Assembly: GCA_963782605.1 (NCBI GenBank)
Contig: CAWAKK010000009.1
Span: 238,121-302,120 of the forward strand
Source of the DNA: JBDTSW01 sp963782605
Lineage (GTDB): Bacteria; Actinomycetota; Thermoleophilia; Solirubrobacterales; 70-9
Length of the DNA: 64,000 nt
Reading direction: 5' to 3'
A program made the translations under genes and the position numbers. Positions 1-9,231 of this stretch are shown piece by piece; within the stretch, counting starts at the first letter, position 1, and every line of letters starts with the position of its first letter. Below the pieces are notes generated by a model. It worked only from the letters and a program-made list of their open reading frames with translations, was not told where the DNA came from and searched no databases.

Positions 1-393
1 GAGCTCCACCCTCGCGGACCCCATCCGCTGGGCGAGGGCTGCGAGCGGCCCGCCCTCCCGGGGCGACGCTCGCTCGGAGAGCCCGAGGGGCCCCTCGCGC
101 CTGAGCCTGCGCCCCGCGAACCACTCCTCGAGGAGGTGATGGTCGTGATTGCCGGGCACGATCAGCACCTCGGCGTCGCCGATCGCCTCTCCAAGCGCAT
201 CGAAGAACGGCGCGGCCAGCTCGAGTGCGTCGGCCAACGGTCGGTCACGGAGCTCGACCACGTCGCCCAGGAGGATCAGGCGGTCGACGCCCGTGATGGC
301 CTCCAGGAGCGGCCTGCGGAAGCGTTCGTATCGGAGCAGGTCAGAGCCTGTGCCGGCTCCGAGGTGAAGGTCCGAGAGGATCAGCGTCCGCAC
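1..393 (-). CDS. Metallophosphoesterase (calcineurin-like), 3' end beyond window
   Basis: The reverse strand reads 131 codons open to the window edge from a GTG at 393. Three metal-binding motifs of calcineurin-like phosphoesterases appear in order: SDLHLG near residue 8, GDVVE near residue 40 and GNHDHH near residue 75. The family uses a two-metal centre to hydrolyse phosphate esters, and the substrate cannot be told from the sequence. The C-terminal metal ligands lie outside the window. An in-frame start further upstream is unlikely because the neighbouring hydrolase starts divergently at 435. Confidence 0.75.
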   Translation of the reverse strand, partial: MRTLILSDLHLGAGTGSDLLRYERFRRPLLEAITGVDRLILLGDVVELRDRPLADALELAAPFFDALGEAIGDAEVLIVPGNHDHHLLEEWFAGRRLRREGPLGLSERASPREGGPLAALAQRMGSARVEL

Positions 394-434
394 TCGTAGA
401 TCCTGACATTCGCCGAGCTTTAGACTCGCGCGCG

Positions 435-1430
435 ATGTCGGACGTGGCGCAGGACACCGACCGGCGCTCGGAGGACGGGGCGTCCAGCGCTACGACTCGG
501 CCGCGCGAGCGGTTCGCAAAGGTCAACGGCGTCGAGCTCTGCTACGAGGAGCTCGGGGACCCCGAGGGCGAGCCGATCCTCCTGATCATGGGCCTCGGGA
601 CGCAGCTGATCCATTGGCACCCTGGCTTCTGCGAGGAGCTGGGGGGGCGCGGGTTTCGGGTGATCCGCTTCGACAACCGGGACGCCGGCCGCTCGAGCCA
701 GATCGACGCCCCGCCACCGCGGACGGTGCCGATGCTCTTTGGCCTTCCTCAGGGTCGCGCCTATCAGCTGCATGACATGGCCGACGATGCGGTTGGGCTG
801 ATCGAGGCGCTCGGGCTCGACGCGTCCCACATGGTGGGCGTCTCGATGGGCGGCATGATCGCTCAGGTTGCCGCCTACCGAAGCCCGGCGCGGGTGCGCA
901 CCCTCACGCTGATCATGTCGGGGAGCGGCAAGCGAGCCGCATCGGTGCCTCGGCTGCGCGCATTCGGCACCCTCTTGGCGAAGCCGGCCCGCAGCCGCGA
1001 GGAGTTCGTCGAGACGGTCACCGCCACCTTCGACGTGATCGGCTCGCCCAACTACCCGATGGACTCGCAGCGCGAGTCCGAGTTCCGCGCGACATTGGCG
1101 GACAGCTGGGATCGCGGGCACCACCCGGCCGGGGTCGCCCGGCAGCTACACGCGATCACCTCCTCGGGAGACCGCCGCAAGAGGCTGCGTGGCGTGCGCG
1201 CCCCCACCCTCGTGATTCACGGTGACAGCGACCCACTCGTGCGCCCCGCCGCGGGCAAGGCGCTGGCCAAGGCCATCCCGAACGCCGAGCTTCGGATCAT
1301 CGAGGGCATGGGTCACGACATGCCGCCGGAGCTCTTCGGCGAGCTGGCGGACGCGATCGCGGCCACAGCTCGCCGGGCGCCGAGCAGCGGGAAAGCGTGG
1401 GCCTCGCGGCCGACGCTCGCGGCGACCTAG
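435..1430 (+). CDS. Alpha/beta hydrolase
   Basis: A 331-residue alpha/beta-hydrolase-fold protein. Visible are the strand-loop LLIMGLGTQL forming the oxyanion region, the nucleophile elbow GVSMGGM (Ser near residue 138), an acid-loop HGDSDPLV and the catalytic-His region EGMGHDMP. No signal peptide is seen, so it is probably cytoplasmic. The class contains esterases, haloalkane dehalogenases and lactonases, and the substrate is not inferable. The 3' end overlaps by 4 bp the convergent membrane protein gene. Confidence 0.8.
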   Translation: MSDVAQDTDRRSEDGASSATTRPRERFAKVNGVELCYEELGDPEGEPILLIMGLGTQLIHWHPGFCEELGGRGFRVIRFDNRDAGRSSQIDAPPPRTVPMLFGLPQGRAYQLHDMADDAVGLIEALGLDASHMVGVSMGGMIAQVAAYRSPARVRTLTLIMSGSGKRAASVPRLRAFGTLLAKPARSREEFVETVTATFDVIGSPNYPMDSQRESEFRATLADSWDRGHHPAGVARQLHAITSSGDRRKRLRGVRAPTLVIHGDSDPLVRPAAGKALAKAIPNAELRIIEGMGHDMPPELFGELADAIAATARRAPSSGKAWASRPTLAAT

Positions 1431-3556
1431 CCGCCGTCCTTGTTCAGCTTTCCTGTGACCTCGAAGAGGTCGCCCTCGCGATAGAAGTCGACGGCGAGCA
1501 CATTCGGCACCAGGCCACGCTGGCGGGCACACTGGCGGGCGCGCTTGAGCAGGAACTCGCGAGAGTTGACCTTCGCCGCGTTGGACGGCTTCGCCGCGGG
1601 ATCGGTGTTGATCCAGTTGTTGATCTGAAAGAGCGGGTTCGACGGCGCGCCGCGGTTTTGATCGCAACTCATCTCGGCGGGCGTCTTGAAGTCGAACGGA
1701 GTCTCCTGGAAGTAGTCGAAGGCCTGGAAGTACCAGGGGGCGCCACCGGCGCGGTTCTCGGCCATCGCGACCACCTGCTTGCCGGACTCGATCAACTCCC
1801 CGAGGGTCGGGAGCTCCTCTCCCAGCTCGCCGTCGTAGGCACGCTCGGCCAGCCCGCTGCGCTCGAACGCAGCGACAATGTCCTTCGGCTTCACGTAGTC
1901 CTCGATCACGATCAGGACCACCTCCTCGGGATTCGCCTCGAGGAACGAGTCGATTTGGCGCAGGGTCTTCGTGAGATCGACGGCGCCCAGCTCGCAGAAG
2001 CCATGACACAGGTAGAGGGCCGTCTCGGCCTCTTCCTCCGGTCGCGCGATGCTCGAGCGCAGGCGGTTGGCCGCGGTGACGAACTGGGGCCCGAGCTCTG
2101 CTCGAGCCTGCTCGAGGAGCTTGTTCGGAACGCGGCTGAAGTCCGTGTACACCCGCCTTCCAGGCACCCCGTAATAGGCATCGATCAGCAGAGCCCGGAC
2201 GCCGTCCTCGAGCTGGCCGCGGATCGTGCGGTCGTGCATCGGGAAGAGGAACCCGGGATAGTCGGCGGCCGACATCGCGTTGTGGGCGCCGGCGAAGACG
2301 ACCTCATCCAATGCGCGCTCGCACAGCTCGACGCTGCCATTGCAGGTGCCCGTGCGCGCCTGGGGGCCTCGCCCGGTCCTCTCGTCCTCTCCGATCAGCG
2401 AGATCGCCACGACCACGATGACCGCGGCGCACCCCGCCCCGATCACGAGGGCTGCTGCGAGACGGCGCCCGTGCGCCCGCGCGGTTTCCGTCTCAGCGGG
2501 AGCCGGGATCGTCAAGCGGATGAGCTCGCCCACGCCGAACGAGATCAACACGAGCCCGGCCACGACGGTGAGCGCTTGCAGCACCAGCGTTGGCTCGAGC
2601 ACCATGACGAGCCCGGCGAGGAGAAATGCCACCCCACGCACCGCGCGCCAGAGCGGGGATGCCGGTGTGGCGAGGGCCGCCGTGGCAATTCGCCGCAGCG
2701 GAGCCACAGCGTCGACAGGCCGCAGCACGGCCGCGCCCGCGCCGGCGACGACCGCACCCACCGCCGCTAGCGCCAGGTTCCAGTCGCGGAGCGCCCCGAA
2801 CAGCGCCTCCCAGAGTGCCCCGAGCGCCTCGCGATCGGTCGTTGTGGACGCCACACGCGCCACCAGCGCCCCAACGACGAAGTAGGCGAGAACCACCAGC
2901 GCGCCGACCAGCGCTATCGCCACACCGGCGCGAGTCAGGGCGGCCCTGCGGTCGACGGCGAAGGTGATCGCCGCCGCGAACAGCAGCAGGGCCGCCAACG
3001 GCAGCACGATGGCCGCCTCGCTCACAGTGTTGGCCACCCGCGCCAGATCGCGGGCGAAGCCGGCGTCGCCCAGGCTGAGCAGCTTTGCGTCGAGCCCCTT
3101 CGGGATGTCCTTTGCCAGCTTCGGGCTCAGCTGCCTCAGCGCTGCGATTGCCGCGGCACCGATGTTGGCGACCTGCACCGCCGCGGTTTGCTCGCCTTCT
3201 CCGAGGGCGATCGCGTGGGCTTGGCGCAATCCCTCTCGCAGCGCTGAGCGGAAGGGCCTGCTCCCGATGACCCCCGCGGTGACCGGTTCGATCAACGCTT
3301 CGAACGCGACCAGGTCGGGACTCACTTCCCGGGTGATGGCCCTGGACACCCGCCGTGCCGCGGCGTCGCGCACCGCCTGGTCCTCAAGCGCCGAGACGGC
3401 GTTGTCGGCGAAGCGAGACGAGTCAAAGAGCTCGCGATCCGCATACAGAGCGAGGTCGCCGAGCATGAGCATGAAGGCCGCGACGATGGTGAGGACGATT
3501 GATGCCACCCGGCTGGCGGGCGCGAGCCGGCCTCGTTCGGAGCTCTCACCCGGCAT
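1427..3556 (-). CDS. Membrane protein fused to PI-PLC X-like phosphodiesterase domain
   Basis: A 709-residue two-part protein. Residues 1-400 carry several hydrophobic segments (about 17-40, 188-245, 265-290, 310-355 and 375-397). Between the first and second lies a roughly 140-residue polar, probably extracytoplasmic region. The paired helices near 315-350 resemble HdeD/DUF308 proteins. From about residue 403 a soluble domain resembles PI-PLC X-type TIM barrels: GAHNAMS has the first catalytic-type His (about 423), IRGQLEDGVRALLIDAYY follows, and LCHGFCEL has a second His (about 517). The fold predicts cleavage of a phosphodiester in a phosphoinositide or glycerophospholipid headgroup. Which face the domain occupies is not certain. 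It lies 26 bp from a divergent membrane gene. Confidence 0.6.
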   Translation of the reverse strand: MPGESSERGRLAPASRVASIVLTIVAAFMLMLGDLALYADRELFDSSRFADNAVSALEDQAVRDAAARRVSRAITREVSPDLVAFEALIEPVTAGVIGSRPFRSALREGLRQAHAIALGEGEQTAAVQVANIGAAAIAALRQLSPKLAKDIPKGLDAKLLSLGDAGFARDLARVANTVSEAAIVLPLAALLLFAAAITFAVDRRAALTRAGVAIALVGALVVLAYFVVGALVARVASTTTDREALGALWEALFGALRDWNLALAAVGAVVAGAGAAVLRPVDAVAPLRRIATAALATPASPLWRAVRGVAFLLAGLVMVLEPTLVLQALTVVAGLVLISFGVGELIRLTIPAPAETETARAHGRRLAAALVIGAGCAAVIVVVAISLIGEDERTGRGPQARTGTCNGSVELCERALDEVVFAGAHNAMSAADYPGFLFPMHDRTIRGQLEDGVRALLIDAYYGVPGRRVYTDFSRVPNKLLEQARAELGPQFVTAANRLRSSIARPEEEAETALYLCHGFCELGAVDLTKTLRQIDSFLEANPEEVVLIVIEDYVKPKDIVAAFERSGLAERAYDGELGEELPTLGELIESGKQVVAMAENRAGGAPWYFQAFDYFQETPFDFKTPAEMSCDQNRGAPSNPLFQINNWINTDPAAKPSNAAKVNSREFLLKRARQCARQRGLVPNVLAVDFYREGDLFEVTGKLNKDGG

Positions 3557-3582
3557 CAGGCAAGGTTAAGGTCCGTGAGGTG

Positions 3583-4392
3583 ATGCCGTTGGGCGGTTCG
3601 TTCATCACCGACTTCTGGAACGACCAGCTGGTCGAGCACGACCGGCAGTGGGTGTTCCTGGTGCTCCTTGGCCTGGTGCTCTCCTTTGGCTTCATCCGCC
3701 TCTCCACGCGGCTGATGCGAAGTCCTCGGGTCCCGTGGTGGCCCGGCAGCGTGGTGAGCGAGGGCGGCGTTCACCTCCATCACCTGGTCTTCGGGATCGT
3801 CCTCATGATGGTCGCGGGGACGATCAGCTTCGCCGGCTTCGCGGTAGGCGGCATCTACGAGATCTGTGCGCTCGCCTTTGGCATCGGCATCGGCCTGACC
3901 ATCGACGAGTTCGCACTATGGGTGCATCTGGACGATGTGTATTGGGCGAAGGAGGGCCGAACCTCGATCGACGCGACGGTCATCGCCACCGCCCTGATGG
4001 GGTTGGTCGTGCTGGGCGCACGGCCCTTCGAGCTGGAGACTCAGAGCACCGAGGCCGTCGTTGGCTCGATTCTCGGGGTGATCCTGTGGCTTGGCTCGCT
4101 GATCGTGAGCTTCGCCAAGGGTCGCATCCTGCACGGGATCGTTGGCCTGCTGGTCCCGCCGCTGGCGCTCTACGCCGCCTGCCGGATCGCGAAGCCCGAC
4201 TCGGCGTGGGCGCGTCATCGCTACGGGGAGCGCGACTCGAAGAGGCAGGCCAAGGCCGAGGAGCGGTTTCGGCCCGATCGCCGCACCGAGCGCATCAAGG
4301 ATCGCCTGCGCGACGCGCTCGGTGGCGTCACGGAGGAGGAGTACGAGGCGAAGCTTCGGCAGCGTTCCGGGAGATCAGGTGATGCGTCGTGA
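3583..4392 (+). CDS. Integral membrane protein with HLHHLV motif, function unknown
   Basis: The ATG at 3583 lies close behind GTGAGG and opens a 269-residue protein. Hydrophobic segments fall at about 23-41, 65-110, 125-148, 158-178 and 188-205. A cytoplasmic-looking, Arg/Lys/Glu-rich tail of about 60 residues follows. The first loop ends in GGVHLHHLVFG, with three His just before a helix, and the central helix holds acidic residues (TIDEFALW, HLDDVYW). This His/Asp arrangement in the membrane resembles metal or proton sites, but I know no assigned function. A longer frame opens at 3499; I chose 3583 because the longer N-terminus is Arg-rich and lacks coding character. Confidence 0.65.
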   Translation: MPLGGSFITDFWNDQLVEHDRQWVFLVLLGLVLSFGFIRLSTRLMRSPRVPWWPGSVVSEGGVHLHHLVFGIVLMMVAGTISFAGFAVGGIYEICALAFGIGIGLTIDEFALWVHLDDVYWAKEGRTSIDATVIATALMGLVVLGARPFELETQSTEAVVGSILGVILWLGSLIVSFAKGRILHGIVGLLVPPLALYAACRIAKPDSAWARHRYGERDSKRQAKAEERFRPDRRTERIKDRLRDALGGVTEEEYEAKLRQRSGRSGDAS

Positions 4393-5068
4393 CGACCGCG
4401 GCGAGCGCAAACAGCGCCACGGTCGCCGTCTCGGCGAGCGTCGCGCCCACGAAGTCCCCCCAGAATCCCTCCCCGGCGAGCTCCGGCCCGATCGCCTGAA
4501 GCAGCTCGCCCAGGGCGTCGGCGGCCAGCATCGTCGGGGCGAGCAGAGCCAGCACGCGCCAGAAGTTGCCGCGAACCAGCTCGCGGCTACGGCGAAAGGA
4601 GTCGCGGACGCCACGGTCCTCGATCTCCACCACGGCCGCGGCCAGCACGTACCACCCGAACACCAAAACTCCGGGGACGATGAGCAGCAAGAGCCCCACG
4701 CCGACCATGAGCGCGAAGATCAGGTCCACGGCGATCAGCTGCCGGTAGCGGAGCACACGCGCGATCTCGACGAGCTGGCGCCGTACCCCCGTCCTGTGCT
4801 CGCCGACGACGGTGGCCACGACGCCGGTGAAGAAGACGTCCCCGAGCGTCACCGTGACCGAGAGCGCGAGCGCCGCGAGGATGGCCAGTGGGACCTCGAT
4901 GCCTTCATTGCCTTCGATCTCCGGCGTCGCGTGAGCCGCTGCTTCGACGAGACCGATCGGGATCGAGATGATGAAGGCCGCGGCAATGAGCAACCTGGGG
5001 TTGGCGCGATAGGCGGCGAGCGCCTCGCGCACAACCTCGCCAGGGACGAGCTTTCCATTCGGCGGCAT
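4328..5068 (-). CDS. Multi-pass membrane protein, DUF-type
   Basis: A 246-residue protein. Hydrophobic stretches fall near 17-37, 55-80, 105-150, 165-190 and 205-225. The ATG at 5068 has GGGAG about 8 bases upstream, preferred to the GTG five codons earlier. The body resembles membrane domains found beside or fused to glycerophosphodiesterases (an IVPGVLVFGWYVLAAAVV segment, then EDRGVRDSFRRSRELV). No catalytic motif is visible. It converges on the gene before it and the two overlap tail to tail by 65 bp, an unusually long overlap that is still consistent with both stops. Confidence 0.6.
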   Translation of the reverse strand: MPPNGKLVPGEVVREALAAYRANPRLLIAAAFIISIPIGLVEAAAHATPEIEGNEGIEVPLAILAALALSVTVTLGDVFFTGVVATVVGEHRTGVRRQLVEIARVLRYRQLIAVDLIFALMVGVGLLLLIVPGVLVFGWYVLAAAVVEIEDRGVRDSFRRSRELVRGNFWRVLALLAPTMLAADALGELLQAIGPELAGEGFWGDFVGATLAETATVALFALAAVVTTHHLISRNAAEASPRTPPP

Positions 5069-5196
5069 CGCGCTTGCTCCCACGGCGCCTCAGCTTGGCA
5101 GGCGGGAGATAGATTCCGCCTGAGCGGGGCGTGACCCGAGCCGGCACTGTCCCGATGAGTTCGGCTGGCTGCAGGCGTCTGACTAAGGTGAATGCG

Positions 5197-6087
5197 ATGC
5201 CAGCGATTGAGCTCAGAGGAGTGAGCAAGCGCTTCGGGGAGATCACCGCGGTCGACGGCCTCGATCTCGACGTGCCCGAGGGGATCTGCCTCGGTCTGCT
5301 CGGCCCCAACGGGGCGGGCAAGTCCACGACGATGCGCATGCTCACCGCCCAGGTGATCGCCGACGAGGGCGAGATCCATGTGCTCGGGTACGAGCTCCCC
5401 AAGCAGTCCAAGGAGGCGCGGATCCTCATGGGGGTTGTCCCGCAGCTCGACAACCTCGACATCGACGTCACGGTCGAGGACAACCTGGCCGTGTTCGCCC
5501 GGCTCTACCGCGTCAAGGACGTAGCCGGAGCTGTTGATCGGACGCTCGAGCTTGCCCGGCTGCGCGAGCGCCGCACAGACGCCGTCGACAAGCTCTCGGG
5601 AGGCATGCGCCGCCGGTTGCTGCTCGCTCGCGGTCTCGTCCACGAGCCCCGGTTGATGCTCCTCGACGAGCCAACGGTGGGCCTCGATCCCCAGATTCGC
5701 ACCGAGATGTGGACGCTGATCGACGGGCTGCGCTCGCGCGGCGCGACGATCTTGATGTCGACCCACTACATCGAGGAGGCCGAGCGCCTGGCCGACGAGG
5801 TGGCGCTTATGGCCGAGGGTCGGATCATCGCCCGCGGGAAGCCCTCCGACCTGGTCGCAGAACATGCGGGGCGCGAGACCGCCGAGGTCTACGGGCCGCC
5901 CGATCACCTCGTGGAGGCGCGAGCGAGGGCCGAGGCTCAGGGCCTGCGGGTGCGCCCCGCAGGGCCGGCGATCGCGATCGTAGGCGCGGAGCGGGCGACC
6001 GATGGAGCGGTCCCCGATGATGCGGTGCGACGCGCTGCCTCGCTTGAGGACGTCTTCGTCCTTTTGACCGGGGAGGAGGCCGAGTGA
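5197..6087 (+). CDS. ABC-2 type transporter ATP-binding protein
   Basis: A 296-residue ABC ATPase starting at ATG 5197 behind AAGGTG. Walker A is GPNGAGKST, the signature LSGGMRRR, Walker B LMLLDEPTVGLDP and the switch His MSTHYIEEA. The short C-terminal extension is typical of DrrA/NatA-type exporter ATPases. It overlaps the downstream permease by 4 bp (GTGA), so the two are translationally coupled. The exporter's substrate, for example a lipid, drug or polysaccharide, cannot be read from the sequence. Confidence 0.9.
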   Translation: MPAIELRGVSKRFGEITAVDGLDLDVPEGICLGLLGPNGAGKSTTMRMLTAQVIADEGEIHVLGYELPKQSKEARILMGVVPQLDNLDIDVTVEDNLAVFARLYRVKDVAGAVDRTLELARLRERRTDAVDKLSGGMRRRLLLARGLVHEPRLMLLDEPTVGLDPQIRTEMWTLIDGLRSRGATILMSTHYIEEAERLADEVALMAEGRIIARGKPSDLVAEHAGRETAEVYGPPDHLVEARARAEAQGLRVRPAGPAIAIVGAERATDGAVPDDAVRRAASLEDVFVLLTGEEAE

Positions 6088-6878
6088 GCGACGGGGTCAG
6101 CGAGGTCCGCGTGCGCCGCCTGGACCCGGCGGCGATCACGGGCATCATGAGCCGCGAGGTCGCGAACTTCCGGACCTTCTGGAAGAGCACCACGTTCTCC
6201 AGCGTCCTCGAGCCGGTGATCTACCTGCTCGCGTTCGGCGTCGGGCTCGGCGCCACGCTCGTGGACGGGGTCGGCGGCCTGGAGTACGTCGAGTTCGTCG
6301 GCACCGGCATGGTCGCCACCGCCGTCATCTTCTCGAGCGCCCTCCCGGCGATGTTCGGCACGTTCGTCAAGCATCGCTTTCAGAACACCTACGACGCGAT
6401 CCTGGCGGCTCCGGTCTCGGTCGAGGAGTTGGTCACGGCCGAGATGCTCTGGATCGGCCTGCGCGCCGGCTTCTACGGCTGCTTCCCGCTGATCGTTGCG
6501 ATGTTCTTCGGGCTCGACCCCGCCGGCGGCATGCTCGTCGTCCCGCTCTTCGCCTTCATCACCGCGATCGGCTTCGCGGCATTCGGCATCGCGATCGCCG
6601 GCACCGTGGACAAGATCGACCAGTTCAACTACGTCACGACCCTGCTGGTCACCCCGCTGTTCCTGGTCGCGGGGACGTTCTTCCCGATCGATCAGCTGCC
6701 CGACGGGATTCAGGCCGCCTCGCAGCTGAACCCTCTGCACCATCTGGTCGAGCTCGTCCGCCACGCGTCGTTCGGCTTTGAGGCCACCGACCTCATTCGG
6801 GTGGCGGTGCTGCTCGCCTTTGCCGTCGTCATGTGGCGTCTTGCGGTACGGCAGATGACGAAGACGCTGATCGACTGA
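6084..6878 (+). CDS. ABC-2 type transporter permease
   Basis: A 264-residue membrane protein with about six hydrophobic helices, starting at GTG 6084 inside the ATPase stop. It has the ABC-2 layout: a cytoplasmic N-terminus, the segment FWKSTTFSSVLEPVIYLLAFG, and the C-terminal hallmark PLFLVAGTFFPIDQLP followed by NPLHHLVELVR. This resembles NodJ/DrrB-type exporters. It forms the membrane half of the exporter with the preceding ATPase. Its 3' end overlaps the convergent gene by 50 bp. Confidence 0.88.
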   Translation: MSDGVSEVRVRRLDPAAITGIMSREVANFRTFWKSTTFSSVLEPVIYLLAFGVGLGATLVDGVGGLEYVEFVGTGMVATAVIFSSALPAMFGTFVKHRFQNTYDAILAAPVSVEELVTAEMLWIGLRAGFYGCFPLIVAMFFGLDPAGGMLVVPLFAFITAIGFAAFGIAIAGTVDKIDQFNYVTTLLVTPLFLVAGTFFPIDQLPDGIQAASQLNPLHHLVELVRHASFGFEATDLIRVAVLLAFAVVMWRLAVRQMTKTLID

Positions 6879-7656
6879 GAACGATCGCGAGCCCACCGGC
6901 CAGGGCCGATGCGAGGAAGCCCAGGAAGACCCAGCCGGCGAGATCGAACGAGAACTGATCCGAGTAGCGCGCGACGGCTATGAGCTCGGCAACGGCAAGC
7001 GCGACGAACGAGAGCGCGCCGGAACGCAGCCGGTCGATGTCGTTCTCCGCCAGGCCAGCCACGGCCGCGACCCCGAACCCGAAGATGAACGATCCGATCG
7101 CCCGGCTCGTGAGGGGGGTGAGCTCCCATGGCCAGACGTCGATGGCGGTGCTCGGGGAAGCGAAGAGGACGGCGCCCGCACCCAGCATCGCCCCGGCCTG
7201 GATACCGAGGCTGAGGCGCGCCCACGGGGGCAGGGGCCGGTGAACGGGCGGATCGAGCCCGGGCTCGCGGAGCTGGCGCACCAGCAGAAGCACGAGCACC
7301 GGGGGGACCACGATGTAGGCGATCAGCCAGAGCCAGAAGACGAAGTGATCGCGGTCGAAGAGCTCCCAGTGGATGAGCGTGGCGGCCAGCAGCAGGAGCG
7401 AGATCACGATCACCGGCGGCGTGGCCAGGCGGCCCTCGGCCCAGCTGCGAGCCCGGGAGGAGAGGAACAGCAGCACGGTCGCGGCGATGTAGCAGCCGCC
7501 CAGGAACGCGGCGGAGAGGTCGACCGCGATCGGCCACGCCCAGAACTCCTCGGTCGTGCCGGTGATGACGTAGGTCATGAAGGCGGCGCCGGCGGCAAGG
7601 CCGGCACCCGCCAGGTAGAGGTTTCTGATCCCGGGGATGAGCGGGCGGGCATCCAT
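6829..7656 (-). CDS. Multi-pass membrane protein, function unknown
   Basis: A 275-residue protein with roughly eight hydrophobic helices covering nearly the whole length and short charged loops (HWELFDRDHFVFW, REPGLDPPVHRPLPPW). I recognise no catalytic or transport motif. ATG 7656 gives the start. Similar unnamed proteins are common in GC-rich actinobacteria. The last 17 codons overlap the end of the ABC permease on the other strand. Confidence 0.6.
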   Translation of the reverse strand: MDARPLIPGIRNLYLAGAGLAAGAAFMTYVITGTTEEFWAWPIAVDLSAAFLGGCYIAATVLLFLSSRARSWAEGRLATPPVIVISLLLLAATLIHWELFDRDHFVFWLWLIAYIVVPPVLVLLLVRQLREPGLDPPVHRPLPPWARLSLGIQAGAMLGAGAVLFASPSTAIDVWPWELTPLTSRAIGSFIFGFGVAAVAGLAENDIDRLRSGALSFVALAVAELIAVARYSDQFSFDLAGWVFLGFLASALAGGLAIVLSRSASSSSAVPQDAT

Positions 7657-7837
7657 GCCTGTGCGAGGCTAGCGTTAGAGTCCGCCGCCGGGTGTGATGG
7701 CCGTCATCGAGCGAACATCGCCGAATTCTCCCAAGGTCGTGCCGATCCGGTTTACCCGACCACTTCGCCTGCACCACGGCCACGCCCATCGAGGGCTTCT
7801 ATCGCGGCTGGCTGGGGCCGCGAGGTCCCCTAGGTGC

Positions 7838-9122
7838 CTAGCGGCCGGTCGCCGAGAAGTGCATGTAGTCCTTCTTCCCGGACCAGTTGCCTCCCCATTC
7901 CCACCCGACCCGGGCGAACGCACGGAATGCCGCGTCGCCCTGGTGGACCATGCCTGCGGCGTGGCGTGAGCGATTCGCGTAACGGCGGCCGGCGGGGGGC
8001 GAGACGTGCGCGCCCTGGACGTAGGGGTTCTCGATCGGGTTGAGGTCGATCGCGCGGCCGTAGGCGTGCTGCGACCAGGTGGTGGTGCCGGCGACGAACC
8101 GGCAGTTGAAGCCAGACGTGTCGTCGGCGTTCATCATGCGGTCGTCATCGGCGCCGTAGCGGTCGGCCAGCTCCATGCGGCGGATGGGAAAACGTGCGTC
8201 GAAGAGGCCGTGCAGGGCACGCAGGACGTTGCGATCGGCGTCGGCGTGGACGACCATGCGGCCGGGGTGGACGTCGCGATCGCCCATGGTCCAATGCGGC
8301 AACTCGAGCAAGCGGAGGCTCCCGAGGCCGACGGGGCAGCCGCGGTGCCAGGACTTGCCGGTCATCCGCCGCCTGAGTTGGGCGTCGATCGGGGAGGAGG
8401 TGCCGGTCCAGGGCGGCGTGCAGCTCAAGAGCGCGTCGGTGCCACCGCCACCGATGCAGCGGTCGTTGCCCGCCCCGCCGGTGATGCGGTCGGAGCGCTT
8501 GCCACCCTCGAGGTGGTCGGCGCCGTCCCCGCCCTTGAGCAGGTCTTTGGCGTGCCCCGCGCGCAGGGTGTCGCGGCCGCGGCCGCCGTCGAGGGCGATC
8601 CGCTGCCGCCAGCCGACTCGCGTCGACGTGGTCCTTGCCCTTGGCGGTCTCGATGTTGAGCTTGCCGATTCCGGAGAGGGCGATGGTGCTGCCGGTGGCG
8701 GGGTCGAGCTCGATGACGTGGCGGCGCACGTCGTGGCGCTCTGCCCCCTGGCGGCCCAGCACCGCTGCCGTGTCGCGCCCGGCGGCGAGGTCAACGTCGA
8801 TCTCGACGTCGCCGAAGCTCTCTCCGCGCAGGTCGATGACGGACCTCTGGGCGCCGCCGGTCCCTTCCACTGCGATCGTCTGCGCGGTCGCGGTGTTGGC
8901 GACTCCGCACGGGCGGCCGTCGATGAGGATCTCGCCGGCGGGGCCGACACGGAGCTTGGCCGCCTCCCCGCGGCGCACGTCGACGGTTACGGTCGCGCCG
9001 CCATCGGCGCAGGCGGCCGGTGCCGCCGAGGTCGGCCCGGGCGTCGTCAGGACGAGGACGGCGAGCAGAGCTGCGGCCGAGCCCACCACTGCTCCCAGAC
9101 CTGCGATCCGCCTCCCGGTCAT
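7838..9122 (-). CDS. Secreted M15-family peptidase with RTX-like repeats (frameshifted)
   Basis: The gene reads in two frames that join near 8610, where skipping one base restores the protein. The N-terminus has an export signal (RR followed by a hydrophobic stretch ending in a TSAAPA-type cleavage site). A beta-rich region follows, then hemolysin-type Ca-binding repeats (GGRGRDTLRAG, GGDGADHLEGG, GGAGNDRCIGGGG). The C-terminus is an M15-type D-Ala-D-Ala carboxypeptidase domain. It has the zinc motif SQHAYGRAIDLNP and the terminal GWEWGGNWSGKKDYMHF, which supplies the last His. Predicted role: extracellular peptidoglycan or peptide hydrolysis. ATG 9122 is chosen with GGAGG close upstream. Confidence 0.72.
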
Positions 9123-9231
9123 GGCCTCCAATCGTACGTGGGCTCACCGCGCCGGTACGCGCGCAGCCGTGAGCGCCCGCCGCCCTGAGGGCCGGCGTGC
9201 TACTCCCGGATGCTGGTGAAGAGGCTTGCCG

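Noticed and set aside
6829..6878. Wrong gene end because of the 50-bp convergent overlap
   Set aside because: Both frames keep coding character to their stops, and tail-to-tail overlaps recur in this window.
8400..8620. RTX toxin
   Set aside because: Only three short repeats next to an M15 domain; no pore-forming region or type I secretion genes.
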